Assembly: GCA_910579775.1 (NCBI GenBank)
Contig: CAJTUE010000012.1
Location: 1-48,080 of the forward strand
Reading direction: 5' to 3'
DNA from: an uncultured Oscillospiraceae bacterium
Lineage (GTDB): Bacteria; Bacillota; Clostridia; Oscillospirales; Oscillospiraceae
Length of the DNA: 48,080 bases
Both the position numbers and the translations under genes were made by a program. This document shows, in pieces, positions 7,447 to 13,955 of this stretch; positions within the stretch are counted from its first letter, which is position 1; the number at the start of each line of letters is the position of its first letter. The notes beneath the pieces are model-generated. The model did no database searches. It was not told the DNA's origin and saw nothing but the letters and a program-made list of their open reading frames with translations.

Positions 7447-9100
7447 CACTGCGGTTGATGGCGGAGAGGATGCCCTTCAGAGGAGCCAGGTTAATGTTGG
7501 GGGAGATGCCCACACCGAACACGTCCTTGCCCAGCTGGTCCTTCAGGTGGATGTAGGCCACCGCCAGGGAGTCAGAGCCCTTGGTGATGGCGTGCTCCTT
7601 GTAGTCCACAAAGGTGAAGCGGTCCATCTTCTGGCCGTGGATGGCGGTGAAGAAGGCGTCGATGGGGCCGTTGCCCGCACCGGAGACCTGGAACACCGTG
7701 TCCTTGTGACGCAGGGTGCCCGAGAAGGTGACCTGGTGCGCCTGGTCGGTAAAGGCGTACTCCAGCAGCTCGTAGGGATGGGTGGCGTCGATGTAATTGG
7801 TCTTAAAGAGCTCCAGCACATGCTCGGCGGGGAGTTCCTTGCCCACCCGGTCGGTTTCGACTTGGACGATGTGGCCGAACTCGGGGTGCATGGCCTTGGG
7901 CAGCTCGTAACCAAAGCTCTGGAGCACAAAGGCAGCGCCCCCCTTGCCCGACTGGGAGTTGATGCGGATGATGGGCTCGTAGTCCCGGCCCACGTCGGCG
8001 GGGTCGATGGGCAGGTAGGGGATCTCCCAGAAGGGGGACCGGCTCTCCTTCATATAGGCCACGCCCTTGCTGATGGCGTCCTGGTGAGAGCCGGAGAAGG
8101 CGGTGAACACCAGGTCCCCGGCATAGGGCTGGCGGGGGTCCACCTTCATCTTAGTGACCTTCTCATAGACGTGGCGTACCTCGGTGATGTGGGAGAAGTC
8201 CAGGCCGCTGTCCACCCCCTGGGTGTGCATGTTGAGGGCCAGGGTGACCAGGTCCACGTTGCCCGTGCGCTCGCCGTTGCCGAAGAGGGTGGCCTCCACC
8301 CGTTCCGCCCCGGCCAGCAGGCCCAGCTCCGCCGTGGCCACTCCGGTGCCCCGGTCGTTGTGGGGGTGGAGGGAGATAACGGCGCAGTCGCGAGAGGGCA
8401 GCTTACGGATGAAGTACTCGATCTCGTCGGCGAAGTAGTTGGGCAGGCAATTTTCCACCGTGGTGGGCAGATTGAGGATGACCTTGTTGTCCGGGGTGGA
8501 GCCCAGAGCCTCGATAACCGCCTGGCAGATGTCCACGGCGTTGTCCATCTCGGTGCCCATAAAGGACTCGGGGGAGTACTCGTAGCGTAGGTCCATCCCG
8601 GCGGCGATGGCGGGCTGGGACAGCTCCCGGATGAGCTTGGCCGCGTCCACGGCGATTTTGGTGACCCCCGCCATATCTGTGTGGAACACCACCTTGCGCT
8701 GGAGGGTGGAGGTGGAGTTGTAGAAGTGGAAGATCACGTGCTTGGCGCCCTCAATGGCCTCAAAGGTCTTTTTGATAAGGTGCTCCCGGGCCTGCACCAG
8801 CACCTGGATGGTCACGTCGTCGGGGATGTGCCCGCCGTCGATAAGGGCGCGGAGGAACTCATACTCCGTCTCCGAGGCGGAGGGGAAGCCCACCTCGATT
8901 TCCTTGACCCCGATGTCTACCAGAGTGTGGAACAGCTCCAGCTTTTCTGTCACGCTCATGGGATCGATGAGGGCCTGGTTGCCGTCGCGCAGGTCCACAG
9001 AGCACCACACCGGCGCGGCGGTGATGCGCTTATCCGGCCAGGTGCGGTCGGACAGGGGAATGGGCTCAAAGGGGATGTACTTCTCGCAGGACTTGTTCAT
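7427..9100 (-). CDS. leuA: 2-isopropylmalate synthase, long (C-terminally regulated) type
   Basis: A 557-residue enzyme that condenses acetyl-CoA with 2-oxoisovalerate, the first committed step of leucine synthesis. The TIM barrel carries SVDLRDGNQAL near the N-terminus (metal and substrate residues), the metal-binding SLHPHNDRGTG, and NGERTGNVDLV. The C-terminal ~140 residues are the LeuA dimerisation/allosteric domain that binds leucine. The start ATG at 9100 has AAGGAGGT upstream. The gene is alone on its strand, preceded by a leucine T-box leader. It is therefore controlled by uncharged tRNA-Leu as well as, by family precedent, by leucine feedback. Confidence 0.95.
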   Translation of the reverse strand: MNKSCEKYIPFEPIPLSDRTWPDKRITAAPVWCSVDLRDGNQALIDPMSVTEKLELFHTLVDIGVKEIEVGFPSASETEYEFLRALIDGGHIPDDVTIQVLVQAREHLIKKTFEAIEGAKHVIFHFYNSTSTLQRKVVFHTDMAGVTKIAVDAAKLIRELSQPAIAAGMDLRYEYSPESFMGTEMDNAVDICQAVIEALGSTPDNKVILNLPTTVENCLPNYFADEIEYFIRKLPSRDCAVISLHPHNDRGTGVATAELGLLAGAERVEATLFGNGERTGNVDLVTLALNMHTQGVDSGLDFSHITEVRHVYEKVTKMKVDPRQPYAGDLVFTAFSGSHQDAISKGVAYMKESRSPFWEIPYLPIDPADVGRDYEPIIRINSQSGKGGAAFVLQSFGYELPKAMHPEFGHIVQVETDRVGKELPAEHVLELFKTNYIDATHPYELLEYAFTDQAHQVTFSGTLRHKDTVFQVSGAGNGPIDAFFTAIHGQKMDRFTFVDYKEHAITKGSDSLAVAYIHLKDQLGKDVFGVGISPNINLAPLKGILSAINRSVTQDRR

Positions 9101-9137
9101 GGTGTGGAATACCTCCTTGGAAGTGCGGCCGGGCAAC

Positions 9138-9395
9138 AAAAATCCCCCGACCGAGGTTCGGTCAGGGGCGTTTCAATAACGCGGTACCACCCTGTTTCCG
9201 CTCTTAGTCACCCAAGAGCGCTCAACGGCTTCCAACAAAGCCTGGAAGGATAACGGTTTCAGCCGTCCTACCCTAAGACAACGTCCTCAGGCAGGCCGCT
9301 CAGGGGCCAGTTGTGATCCGCCGCCCACACCGGTTTCCAGCAGCCACCGGCTCTCTGTGGAGGGTGAGACGGGTCTTTTCCCCTTCCTCGCGTTT
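9138..9395 (-). promoter_or_regulatory. T-box riboswitch, leucine type, upstream of leuA
   Basis: The minus strand carries CAGGGTGGTACCGC at 9194-9181, the conserved T-box sequence that pairs with the tRNA CCA end. It is followed by a terminator hairpin at 9168-9144 and a U-run at 9142-9138. Upstream is a Stem I region with AGTAGA near its start and AGAGAGCCGGTGG. The 3' side of Stem I reads AACTGGCCCCTGAG. Aligned by eye with known leucine leaders (AA-codon-xxCC), the specifier is CTG (Leu) at 9310-9308. This matches the gene downstream. Uncharged tRNA-Leu would stabilise the antiterminator and turn leuA on. Confidence 0.85.
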
Positions 9396-9400
9396 CTACT

Positions 9401-9429
9401 AGTTTAGCGGACAAAAGCACGTTTGTCAA
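9401..9429 (-). promoter_or_regulatory. Sigma-A promoter of the leuA T-box leader
   Basis: On the minus strand a perfect TTGACA (9429-9424) is followed after 17 bases by TAAACT (9406-9401). It sits between the leader and the divergent ruvX gene. Confidence 0.75.
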
Positions 9430-9451
9430 CCCTTTTTCAGGAGGTCTTTTT

Positions 9452-9871
9452 ATGAAGGTCATGGCAATTGACTACGGCGACGCCCGGACTGGGGTGGCCA
9501 TCTCGGATGCCACGGGGCTGCTGGCGGGGTTCACCACCGTCATCCACGGCCACAAGGCCGCCGCGGTGGCCCAGGAGGCGGCGCGGCTGGCCAAGGCCCA
9601 CGGTGTGGAGCGTATCGCCTTGGGCCTGCCCCGAAACATGAACGGCACCGAGGGCCCGCGGGCAGAGCTGTGCCGGGAATTCGGCGCGCTTTTGGAGCGG
9701 GAGACGGGACTCCCGGTGGCCATGTGGGACGAGCGGCGCACTACCGTAGACGCCCACCGCATCCTCACCGAGACGGGCAACCGGGGAAAGAAACGCAAGG
9801 AGAAGGTGGACGCGGTGGCGGCCACCCTGATCCTGGAGGGCTATTTAGGGTTCTTGCGCAGCAGCTCGTGA
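9452..9871 (+). CDS. ruvX: Holliday junction resolvase-like protein RuvX/YqgF
   Basis: A 139-residue RNase H-fold protein. It begins MKVMAIDYGDARTGVAISD, with the first catalytic Asp at residue 7. A central IALGLPRNMNGTEG loop follows, then WDERRTTVDAHR and a late KVDAVAAT with the final acidic residue. YqgF proteins act in 16S rRNA 5'-end maturation and as putative Holliday junction resolvases. The SD AGGAGGT precedes the ATG by 6 bases. Its last 31 bases overlap the convergent TauE-like gene. The leuA promoter lies just upstream in the opposite direction. Confidence 0.92.
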   Translation: MKVMAIDYGDARTGVAISDATGLLAGFTTVIHGHKAAAVAQEAARLAKAHGVERIALGLPRNMNGTEGPRAELCREFGALLERETGLPVAMWDERRTTVDAHRILTETGNRGKKRKEKVDAVAATLILEGYLGFLRSSS

Positions 9872-10203
9872 ACCCCTACTCCCAGCAGAAACACCCCGAA
9901 GCACTTGCGAAGCAGTTCTACATCCAGACCCGTCGCCAACCAGGACGCGGCGGCGGTGGCCGCCAGCCCTGCCAGGATGGCAGGCTTGGCGGCATGGGGA
10001 CGCAGATAGCCGTTTTTCCTGTGATGAGGCAGGGCGGTGAGGGCGGCGGGGAGGAAGTACAAGAGGTTGATGCCCTGCGCCAGGTCTTGGGGGAGGGCGG
10101 CGAAGGCGGTCATATAGATGAGTAGCAACGTGCCGCCACCCACACCAAAGCCGGAGAGGACGCCGGTGACCAGCCCGGCCAGAAGGGGGATAACAAAGCT
10201 CAT
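9841..10203 (-). CDS. TauE/SafE-type permease, C-terminal half-size protein
   Basis: A 120-residue membrane protein with about four predicted helices. It begins MSFVIPLLAGLVTGVLSGFGVGGG, and the glycine-rich GFGVGGG is the TauE/SafE repeat signature. Full-length TauE/SafE anion exporters have about 240-260 residues and two such repeats. Here each half is a separate gene. This start codon overlaps the stop of the first half as ATGA, so the two should be made in equal amounts and assemble together. The substrate is unknown; relatives move sulfite, sulfoacetate or similar organosulfur anions. Confidence 0.75.
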   Translation of the reverse strand: MSFVIPLLAGLVTGVLSGFGVGGGTLLLIYMTAFAALPQDLAQGINLLYFLPAALTALPHHRKNGYLRPHAAKPAILAGLAATAAASWLATGLDVELLRKCFGVFLLGVGVHELLRKNPK

Positions 10204-10568
10204 AGCAGGGCCTTCACCCCGCCGTAGAGAATGAACAGAGCGAAGACCCGGCGCAGAACATTCATATTGAGCCCCTTGAACAGCCTGCCTCCCAGCCAGC
10301 CGCCGATCAATCCGCCCAGCAGGTAGGGGAGGGCGGTCAGCAGGTCCAAGCTGCCGCGAAGCAAGTAGATCACAGAGGAAAATACGCACAGGGGCAGGAT
10401 GATGAGCACGGAATTGGCAAAGGCCTGCCGCTGAGTCAGGCCGCACTTGGCCGTCAGGAGCGGCACCAGGATCATACCGCCGCCCCCGCCAAAGAAGCCG
10501 TTGGCCAGCCCTGCCAGCGCGCCGGAGAGGGCGCACCAGAGCGTTTGATGGTTTGAAGAATGAGGCAA
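10200..10568 (-). CDS. TauE/SafE-type permease, N-terminal half-size protein
   Basis: A 122-residue membrane protein with the repeat signature ANGFFGGGGGMILVPLL near residue 22 and about four helices. It pairs with the overlapping gene at 9841-10203. The best start is TTG at 10568, 5-6 bases after GGGAGGGG. No ATG lies at a sensible place before the GGGGG motif. The SD is inside the 3' arm of a 19-bp terminator-like hairpin, so folding of the transcript should hide the ribosome site. Start-codon confidence is moderate; the coding assignment is firm. Confidence 0.7.
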   Translation of the reverse strand: MPHSSNHQTLWCALSGALAGLANGFFGGGGGMILVPLLTAKCGLTQRQAFANSVLIILPLCVFSSVIYLLRGSLDLLTALPYLLGGLIGGWLGGRLFKGLNMNVLRRVFALFILYGGVKALL

Positions 10569-10611
10569 AATATCCCCTCCCGGCCTTAGTATGGCCGGGA
10601 GGGGATATTTT
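10567..10611 (-). terminator. 19-bp palindromic terminator after tcdA that also holds the next gene's SD
   Basis: Bases 10567-10585 pair perfectly with 10593-10611 around a 7-base loop, with A4/T4 ends. Read on the minus strand it lies 16 bases after the tcdA stop and ends in TTTT. The downstream TTG start shares its last bases. It may also work for plus-strand transcripts. Confidence 0.7.
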
Positions 10612-10626
10612 ACAACCTTCAGTTTG

Positions 10627-11349
10627 TCACAGGATGGTTTGAGTCAGATCCAGAACCACCGCCTGGGCCAATAGCAGTCCGGCCACGGCCGGGCACCAGG
10701 GGGTGGAGCCGGGGATGGCCCGCCGGCCCGGCGGGGGCGCCTCATGGTCTGCGGCTTCCCCCCTGTGGGGCAGCTCGGGGGAGTAGACCACCTTGTGGTG
10801 GGTGACGCCCCGGTTTCTCAGCTCCTTGCGAAGGACCCGGGCCAGGTGGCAGCCCTGGGTCTTGGCGATGTCGGTGATGACAAAGGCGGAGGCGTCCAGC
10901 TTGTCTCCGGTGCCCAGGGCGGAGATGATGGGGATGCTCCGGGCATGGGCAGTCTCGATGAGGTCCAGCTTACAGCTCACCAGGTCGATGGCGTCCACAA
11001 TGTAGTCGTAACGTACAGCGAAAAATTCCTCCCGGGCAGCGGCCTCGTAACGGAAGCGGAGGGGGTGAAGCGTGCAGTCCGGGTTGATGGCCGCCGCCCG
11101 TGCCGTGGCCGCGTCCGCCTTGGGTTGGCCGATGGCGTCTACGGTGGCCAGAAGCTGGCGGTTCAGGTTGGTGGGGCCGATCACGTCCTCGTCAATGAGG
11201 GTGAGCTCGCCCACCCCGGCCCGTGCCAGGGCCTCGGCGGCGTAGCCGCCCACCCCGCCCAGGCCCAGTACGGCCACATGGGCGGCTTGGAGACGGTCTA
11301 TGGCGGCGTCGCCCAGCACCAGCGCGGTGCGGGAAAAGGAAGGGTTCAT
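10627..11349 (-). CDS. tcdA: tRNA threonylcarbamoyladenosine dehydratase (ThiF/E1-like)
   Basis: A 240-residue E1-like ATP-dependent enzyme. The nucleotide-binding GLGGVGGYAAEALARAG lies near residue 30. It is followed by LIDEDVIGPTNLNRQ and an Asp in YIVDAIDLVSCK, both typical of the TcdA/YgdL branch of the ThiF/HesA/MoeB family. TcdA dehydrates t6A37 of tRNA to the cyclic form. Length fits TcdA (about 230-270) rather than MoeB or ThiF. ATG at 11349 has AGGAGG 6 bases upstream. It follows the prsA-like gene on the same strand, but a strong terminator separates the two. Confidence 0.85.
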   Translation of the reverse strand: MNPSFSRTALVLGDAAIDRLQAAHVAVLGLGGVGGYAAEALARAGVGELTLIDEDVIGPTNLNRQLLATVDAIGQPKADAATARAAAINPDCTLHPLRFRYEAAAREEFFAVRYDYIVDAIDLVSCKLDLIETAHARSIPIISALGTGDKLDASAFVITDIAKTQGCHLARVLRKELRNRGVTHHKVVYSPELPHRGEAADHEAPPPGRRAIPGSTPWCPAVAGLLLAQAVVLDLTQTIL

Positions 11350-11370
11350 GGCGGTTCCTCCTTGGGATGG

Positions 11371-11403
11371 AAAACGGGCGGGGCGTCGCGCCCCGCCCGT
11401 TTT
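11371..11403 (-). terminator. Perfect 15-bp terminator of the PrsA-like gene
   Basis: AAAACGGGCGGGGCG at 11371-11385 pairs with 11389-11403 around a TCG loop. It is A/T-tailed on both sides, so it can act in both directions. It lies 32 bases past the foldase stop. Confidence 0.75.
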
Positions 11404-11435
11404 GGCGTTGATCCGCTGTGTGGTCCCGGTCCGGC

Positions 11436-13061
11436 TTACAGACCGACCTTGTTAAAGGCGTCGGTGGTGACGGCCTCGTAGCCCTCCACCACGCTCTCGC
11501 TCCAGGCGGTGAGGTCGGTGTTGGACTTGTCGGTGCGGACCTTGGTCAGCCACTCGGGCTCACGGGTGGCCTGGAAGTAGATCACGTGCCAGCCAAAATA
11601 TCCGGGGCCGGCGTTCTCCACCAGACCTACGTCGCCCTCCTTGCGGGAGGCGTCAAAGATCCAGTTGTTGAAGTTCTCCACCATGTCGCCCTTGTGGATA
11701 TTCTCATAGAGACCACCCTTGGTGTAAAGGGTGCCGTCGTCGTTGCGGCCGTCGTCGGAGTGCTCCTCCGCCAGCTCGCCAAAGGCTTCGGCGGTCTTTT
11801 CGTCCGGGGCCATGGCGTTGAACTGCTTCATCAGTTCTTCCGCCTCGTCGTGGGCGGCGTCCATCTGGGCCTGGGTAGGCTCCTCGGCGCCCTCGTCCAT
11901 TTCAGCCTTGGCCAAAATGTGACGGACGTCTACGGTGGGCTCGTCGTAGAAGTAGGCATCGTGGAACTGGATGACGTAGTAGCCGTTGCCCTCGGACTCA
12001 AACAGCTCAATGTCGCCGTCCTTGCGGGCAGAGTCCATCAGCCACTCGCCGTAGACGGTGTTTTGGACGGTCGTGCCCAAAACGCGGGGACGGGAGGTGT
12101 CGCTGAGACCATAGACGGCGGCGGCGTTGGAAAAGACAGGCGCGTTCTCCCCCTCGGCAGGGGTGGCCTTCATGGCGTTGATCAGGCCCTCGGCCTTCTC
12201 CTTGGCGGCGGCCATGGCCTCTGTCTTCTGCTCGTCGGTAGGCTCAATGGTGTTGCCGTCGTCATCGGTCTCCTTGACGGGCTGGCCGTCAAAGTAGGCG
12301 TAGTCGTAGTCGTAGCTGTTGTAGAGGGCGGAATTTTCGTTGTAGTAGGCTTTCAGGTCGTCGTCGGTGTACTCGGTCAGGGAGGCCCGGGTAGCGGCGT
12401 CATAGCTATTGGCCAAGATAGACAGCTTCATGTTCTTCTCATAGACCTTGGAGTTGACACTGCGGCCGAAGTACACGCGGAAATAGGCATCACGGCCGGA
12501 GAAGTTGTTCTCCCGCAGGTCTTCATCCAGCTCGGAGAGCAGATGATCCATGGTTTCCTGGGTCTCCTCGTCGGGGGTAAAGCCCTCAGCCTTGGCGGCG
12601 TCCACCAGAGCGGTTATCTGCACGACCTGGTCCTTGGTCTGCTCCAGGAAGAACTCATGGTAGGACTGGGTCTTTTCTTCGTCCACATACTGGGTGGTGA
12701 GGTCCTGGGTGGGATCGAAGGAGTGAGACATCTCCTGGCCCAGCTGCTGCTGGTAGAAGTCGATCATGCTCTGCTCCTGCTGGTAGGCGCTGTTGACATA
12801 CTGGCGGTAGAAGAAATCCATGTCGGCAACAGAATACTTGTGGCCGTTGACCTCCAAGGCGGTGGTGTGCCGGGGGATCAGGCCGGAGTTCCACACCAGA
12901 AGGGCGGCGACCAGCACCACGACGACAACACCTAGAATGGCGCCGAGGATGGTGTTGCGCTTCTTGGCGGCGGCCTCCTTCAGCGCTCTCTTTTCCTTTT
13001 CCGTCAGACCCAGCTGGGCCATGGCCTCTTTCTGGGCCAGCTTTTTCTTTGCTCCGCTCAT
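11436..13061 (-). CDS. PrsA/SurA-like membrane-anchored peptidyl-prolyl isomerase
   Basis: A 541-residue extracytoplasmic foldase. A basic, Ala-rich cytoplasmic N-terminus (about 35 residues) is followed by one membrane helix (about residues 37-57) and then a long acidic extracellular part. The SurA-N-like helical domain contains VNGHKYSVADMDFFYRQYV. Near residue 365, VDVRHILAKAE opens a parvulin rotamase domain, and YFGWHVIYFQ closes it. Proteins of this kind assist folding of secreted proteins. This organism secretes very large ones, for example the GH95 protein at the right end. The SD is weak (AGAGGA about 13 bases before ATG). It is anchored by a helix instead of the PrsA lipid, so it is not a classical PrsA. 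Confidence 0.8.
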   Translation of the reverse strand: MSGAKKKLAQKEAMAQLGLTEKEKRALKEAAAKKRNTILGAILGVVVVVLVAALLVWNSGLIPRHTTALEVNGHKYSVADMDFFYRQYVNSAYQQEQSMIDFYQQQLGQEMSHSFDPTQDLTTQYVDEEKTQSYHEFFLEQTKDQVVQITALVDAAKAEGFTPDEETQETMDHLLSELDEDLRENNFSGRDAYFRVYFGRSVNSKVYEKNMKLSILANSYDAATRASLTEYTDDDLKAYYNENSALYNSYDYDYAYFDGQPVKETDDDGNTIEPTDEQKTEAMAAAKEKAEGLINAMKATPAEGENAPVFSNAAAVYGLSDTSRPRVLGTTVQNTVYGEWLMDSARKDGDIELFESEGNGYYVIQFHDAYFYDEPTVDVRHILAKAEMDEGAEEPTQAQMDAAHDEAEELMKQFNAMAPDEKTAEAFGELAEEHSDDGRNDDGTLYTKGGLYENIHKGDMVENFNNWIFDASRKEGDVGLVENAGPGYFGWHVIYFQATREPEWLTKVRTDKSNTDLTAWSESVVEGYEAVTTDAFNKVGL

Positions 13062-13216
13062 GCTGCGTGTTCAGTCCTCTCGATATAAGTTTGATAAATG
13101 GTTCCGCGTGCCCGAGGGCGGCAGGATTCATGCCCAAATAGTATACACTGCTTTTCACCAAGACGCAAGCCTAAATTCCCGCTTTTTCTTCCCCAAGAGA
13201 AAAGTTTACGGTTTAG

Positions 13217-13251
13217 ACAAAAACATTCCCCCTCTCGAAAGAGGGGGAATG
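13217..13251 (-). terminator. Terminator after the 6S-like RNA and DUF1292 gene
   Basis: CATTCCCCCTCT and AGAGGGGGAATG (13224-13235 and 13240-13251) form a 12-bp stem with a 4-base loop. On the minus strand it is followed directly by TTTTTG. Confidence 0.75.
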
Positions 13252-13254
13252 ACC

Positions 13255-13436
13255 CGCCGTGGCCGTGTGGGCCTATTAAAACCTGCACGATTTGGCAGGT
13301 GGGTCGCCTCCGCGCCACTTTACCGCTCCCAACGTCCATTGCCGGTCAAAGCCGGAACGGGAGGTCTGCGATCCATGGAGCGAGGTGGGCGTCCCGTATA
13401 AGAAATGTGGGTTAATAAGAACCATCACGCACCCGG
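13255..13436 (-). ncRNA. ssrS: Probable 6S RNA
   Basis: A non-coding stretch of about 180 bases on the minus strand has a long rod-like fold. GGTTCTTATTAA (13423-13412) pairs with TTAATAGGCC (13279-13270) over ten base pairs with a 2-base bulge. The stem extends outward through GCCG/CGGC and GTG/CAC. Inside it, CGCC-CC-CGC pairs with GCG-GG-GGCG, and GCTCC with GGGAGC. A small hairpin, CCTGC...GCAGG, sits on the 3' strand beside the open centre. A closed rod with a central bubble and a 3'-strand hairpin is the shape of 6S RNA, which binds sigma-A polymerase. A terminator follows at once. No separate promoter is evident, so it may be processed from the DUF1292 transcript. No database check was possible. 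Confidence 0.55.
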
Positions 13437-13450
13437 CAGGAAACGACCGG

Positions 13451-13732
13451 TCAGTCGTCAGAGTCCTCTTCCTCGGCAAAGAGCTGCTCCATAAAGCGGT
13501 CGTAGACCTCATTGAGCTCTTCGTCGGTGTCGGGGGTGGAGAGCAGCTCCTCGCCGTTTTCCTCAATGACCTTGAGAATGATGAGGCCTGGCTCCTCCTC
13601 GTCGCTCTCGGCGGGGAAGAAGGAGAGGTAGGGCGTGCCGTTGTAGACCAGGGAATCTACAAGCTCCAGCTCGATGTCGTTGCCGTCCTCGTCGGTGACG
13701 GTGATGAAATCGGGGCCAAATTCGTCGGACAT
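13451..13732 (-). CDS. DUF1292 family protein
   Basis: A 93-residue, strongly acidic protein with the DUF1292 (YrzB-like) pattern. It opens MSDEFGPDFITVTDEDGN, has a beta-rich middle containing YLSFFPAE, and ends with NEVYDRFMEQLFAEEEDSDD. Function is unknown. In clostridia these genes usually travel with ruvX and other small housekeeping genes. SD AAAGGAG lies 8 bases before ATG. It has its own promoter and is followed on the same strand by the 6S-like RNA. Confidence 0.85.
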   Translation of the reverse strand: MSDEFGPDFITVTDEDGNDIELELVDSLVYNGTPYLSFFPAESDEEEPGLIILKVIEENGEELLSTPDTDEELNEVYDRFMEQLFAEEEDSDD

Positions 13733-13784
13733 GGCTATCGTCTCCTTTCCTTGCGCGCCGGAGGTGTGTCTGTGTGATGATTAT

Positions 13785-13813
13785 ATTCTACCAGCACCCT
13801 TGGAAAAATGCAA
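13785..13813 (-). promoter_or_regulatory. Promoter of the DUF1292 / 6S-like RNA transcript
   Basis: On the minus strand TTGCAT (13813-13808) and TAGAAT (13790-13785) are separated by 17 bases, about 50 bases before the DUF1292 ATG. Confidence 0.6.
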
Positions 13814-13873
13814 GATGAGGACGAGCCAAATTTTAACGCGAAGATTTGGGAAAAGGAGCACACGGGTAGGGGG

Positions 13874-13902
13874 TGGACAAGGGGTGTGTTTTTTGGTATA
13901 AT
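13874..13902 (+). promoter_or_regulatory. Promoter of the PBP gene
   Basis: TGGACA (13874-13879) and a perfect TATAAT (13897-13902) are 17 bases apart, about 50 bases before the PBP start. Confidence 0.7.
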
Positions 13903-13955
13903 ACCCCTTGTATGTATTGTGATATTCTCAGCATGTTCAGGTGAGGTGAAGCCTT

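Noticed and set aside
11418..12935. A 505-codon plus-strand frame opposite the PrsA-like gene
   Set aside because: Its product is a Val/Leu/Gly repeat-like shadow of acidic codons. The minus-strand frame has a membrane anchor and a parvulin domain.
11391..13061. Assignment of the foldase as classical PrsA
   Set aside because: There is no lipobox. The protein has a transmembrane anchor and a long SurA-like N-part, so only a PrsA/SurA-like call is justified.
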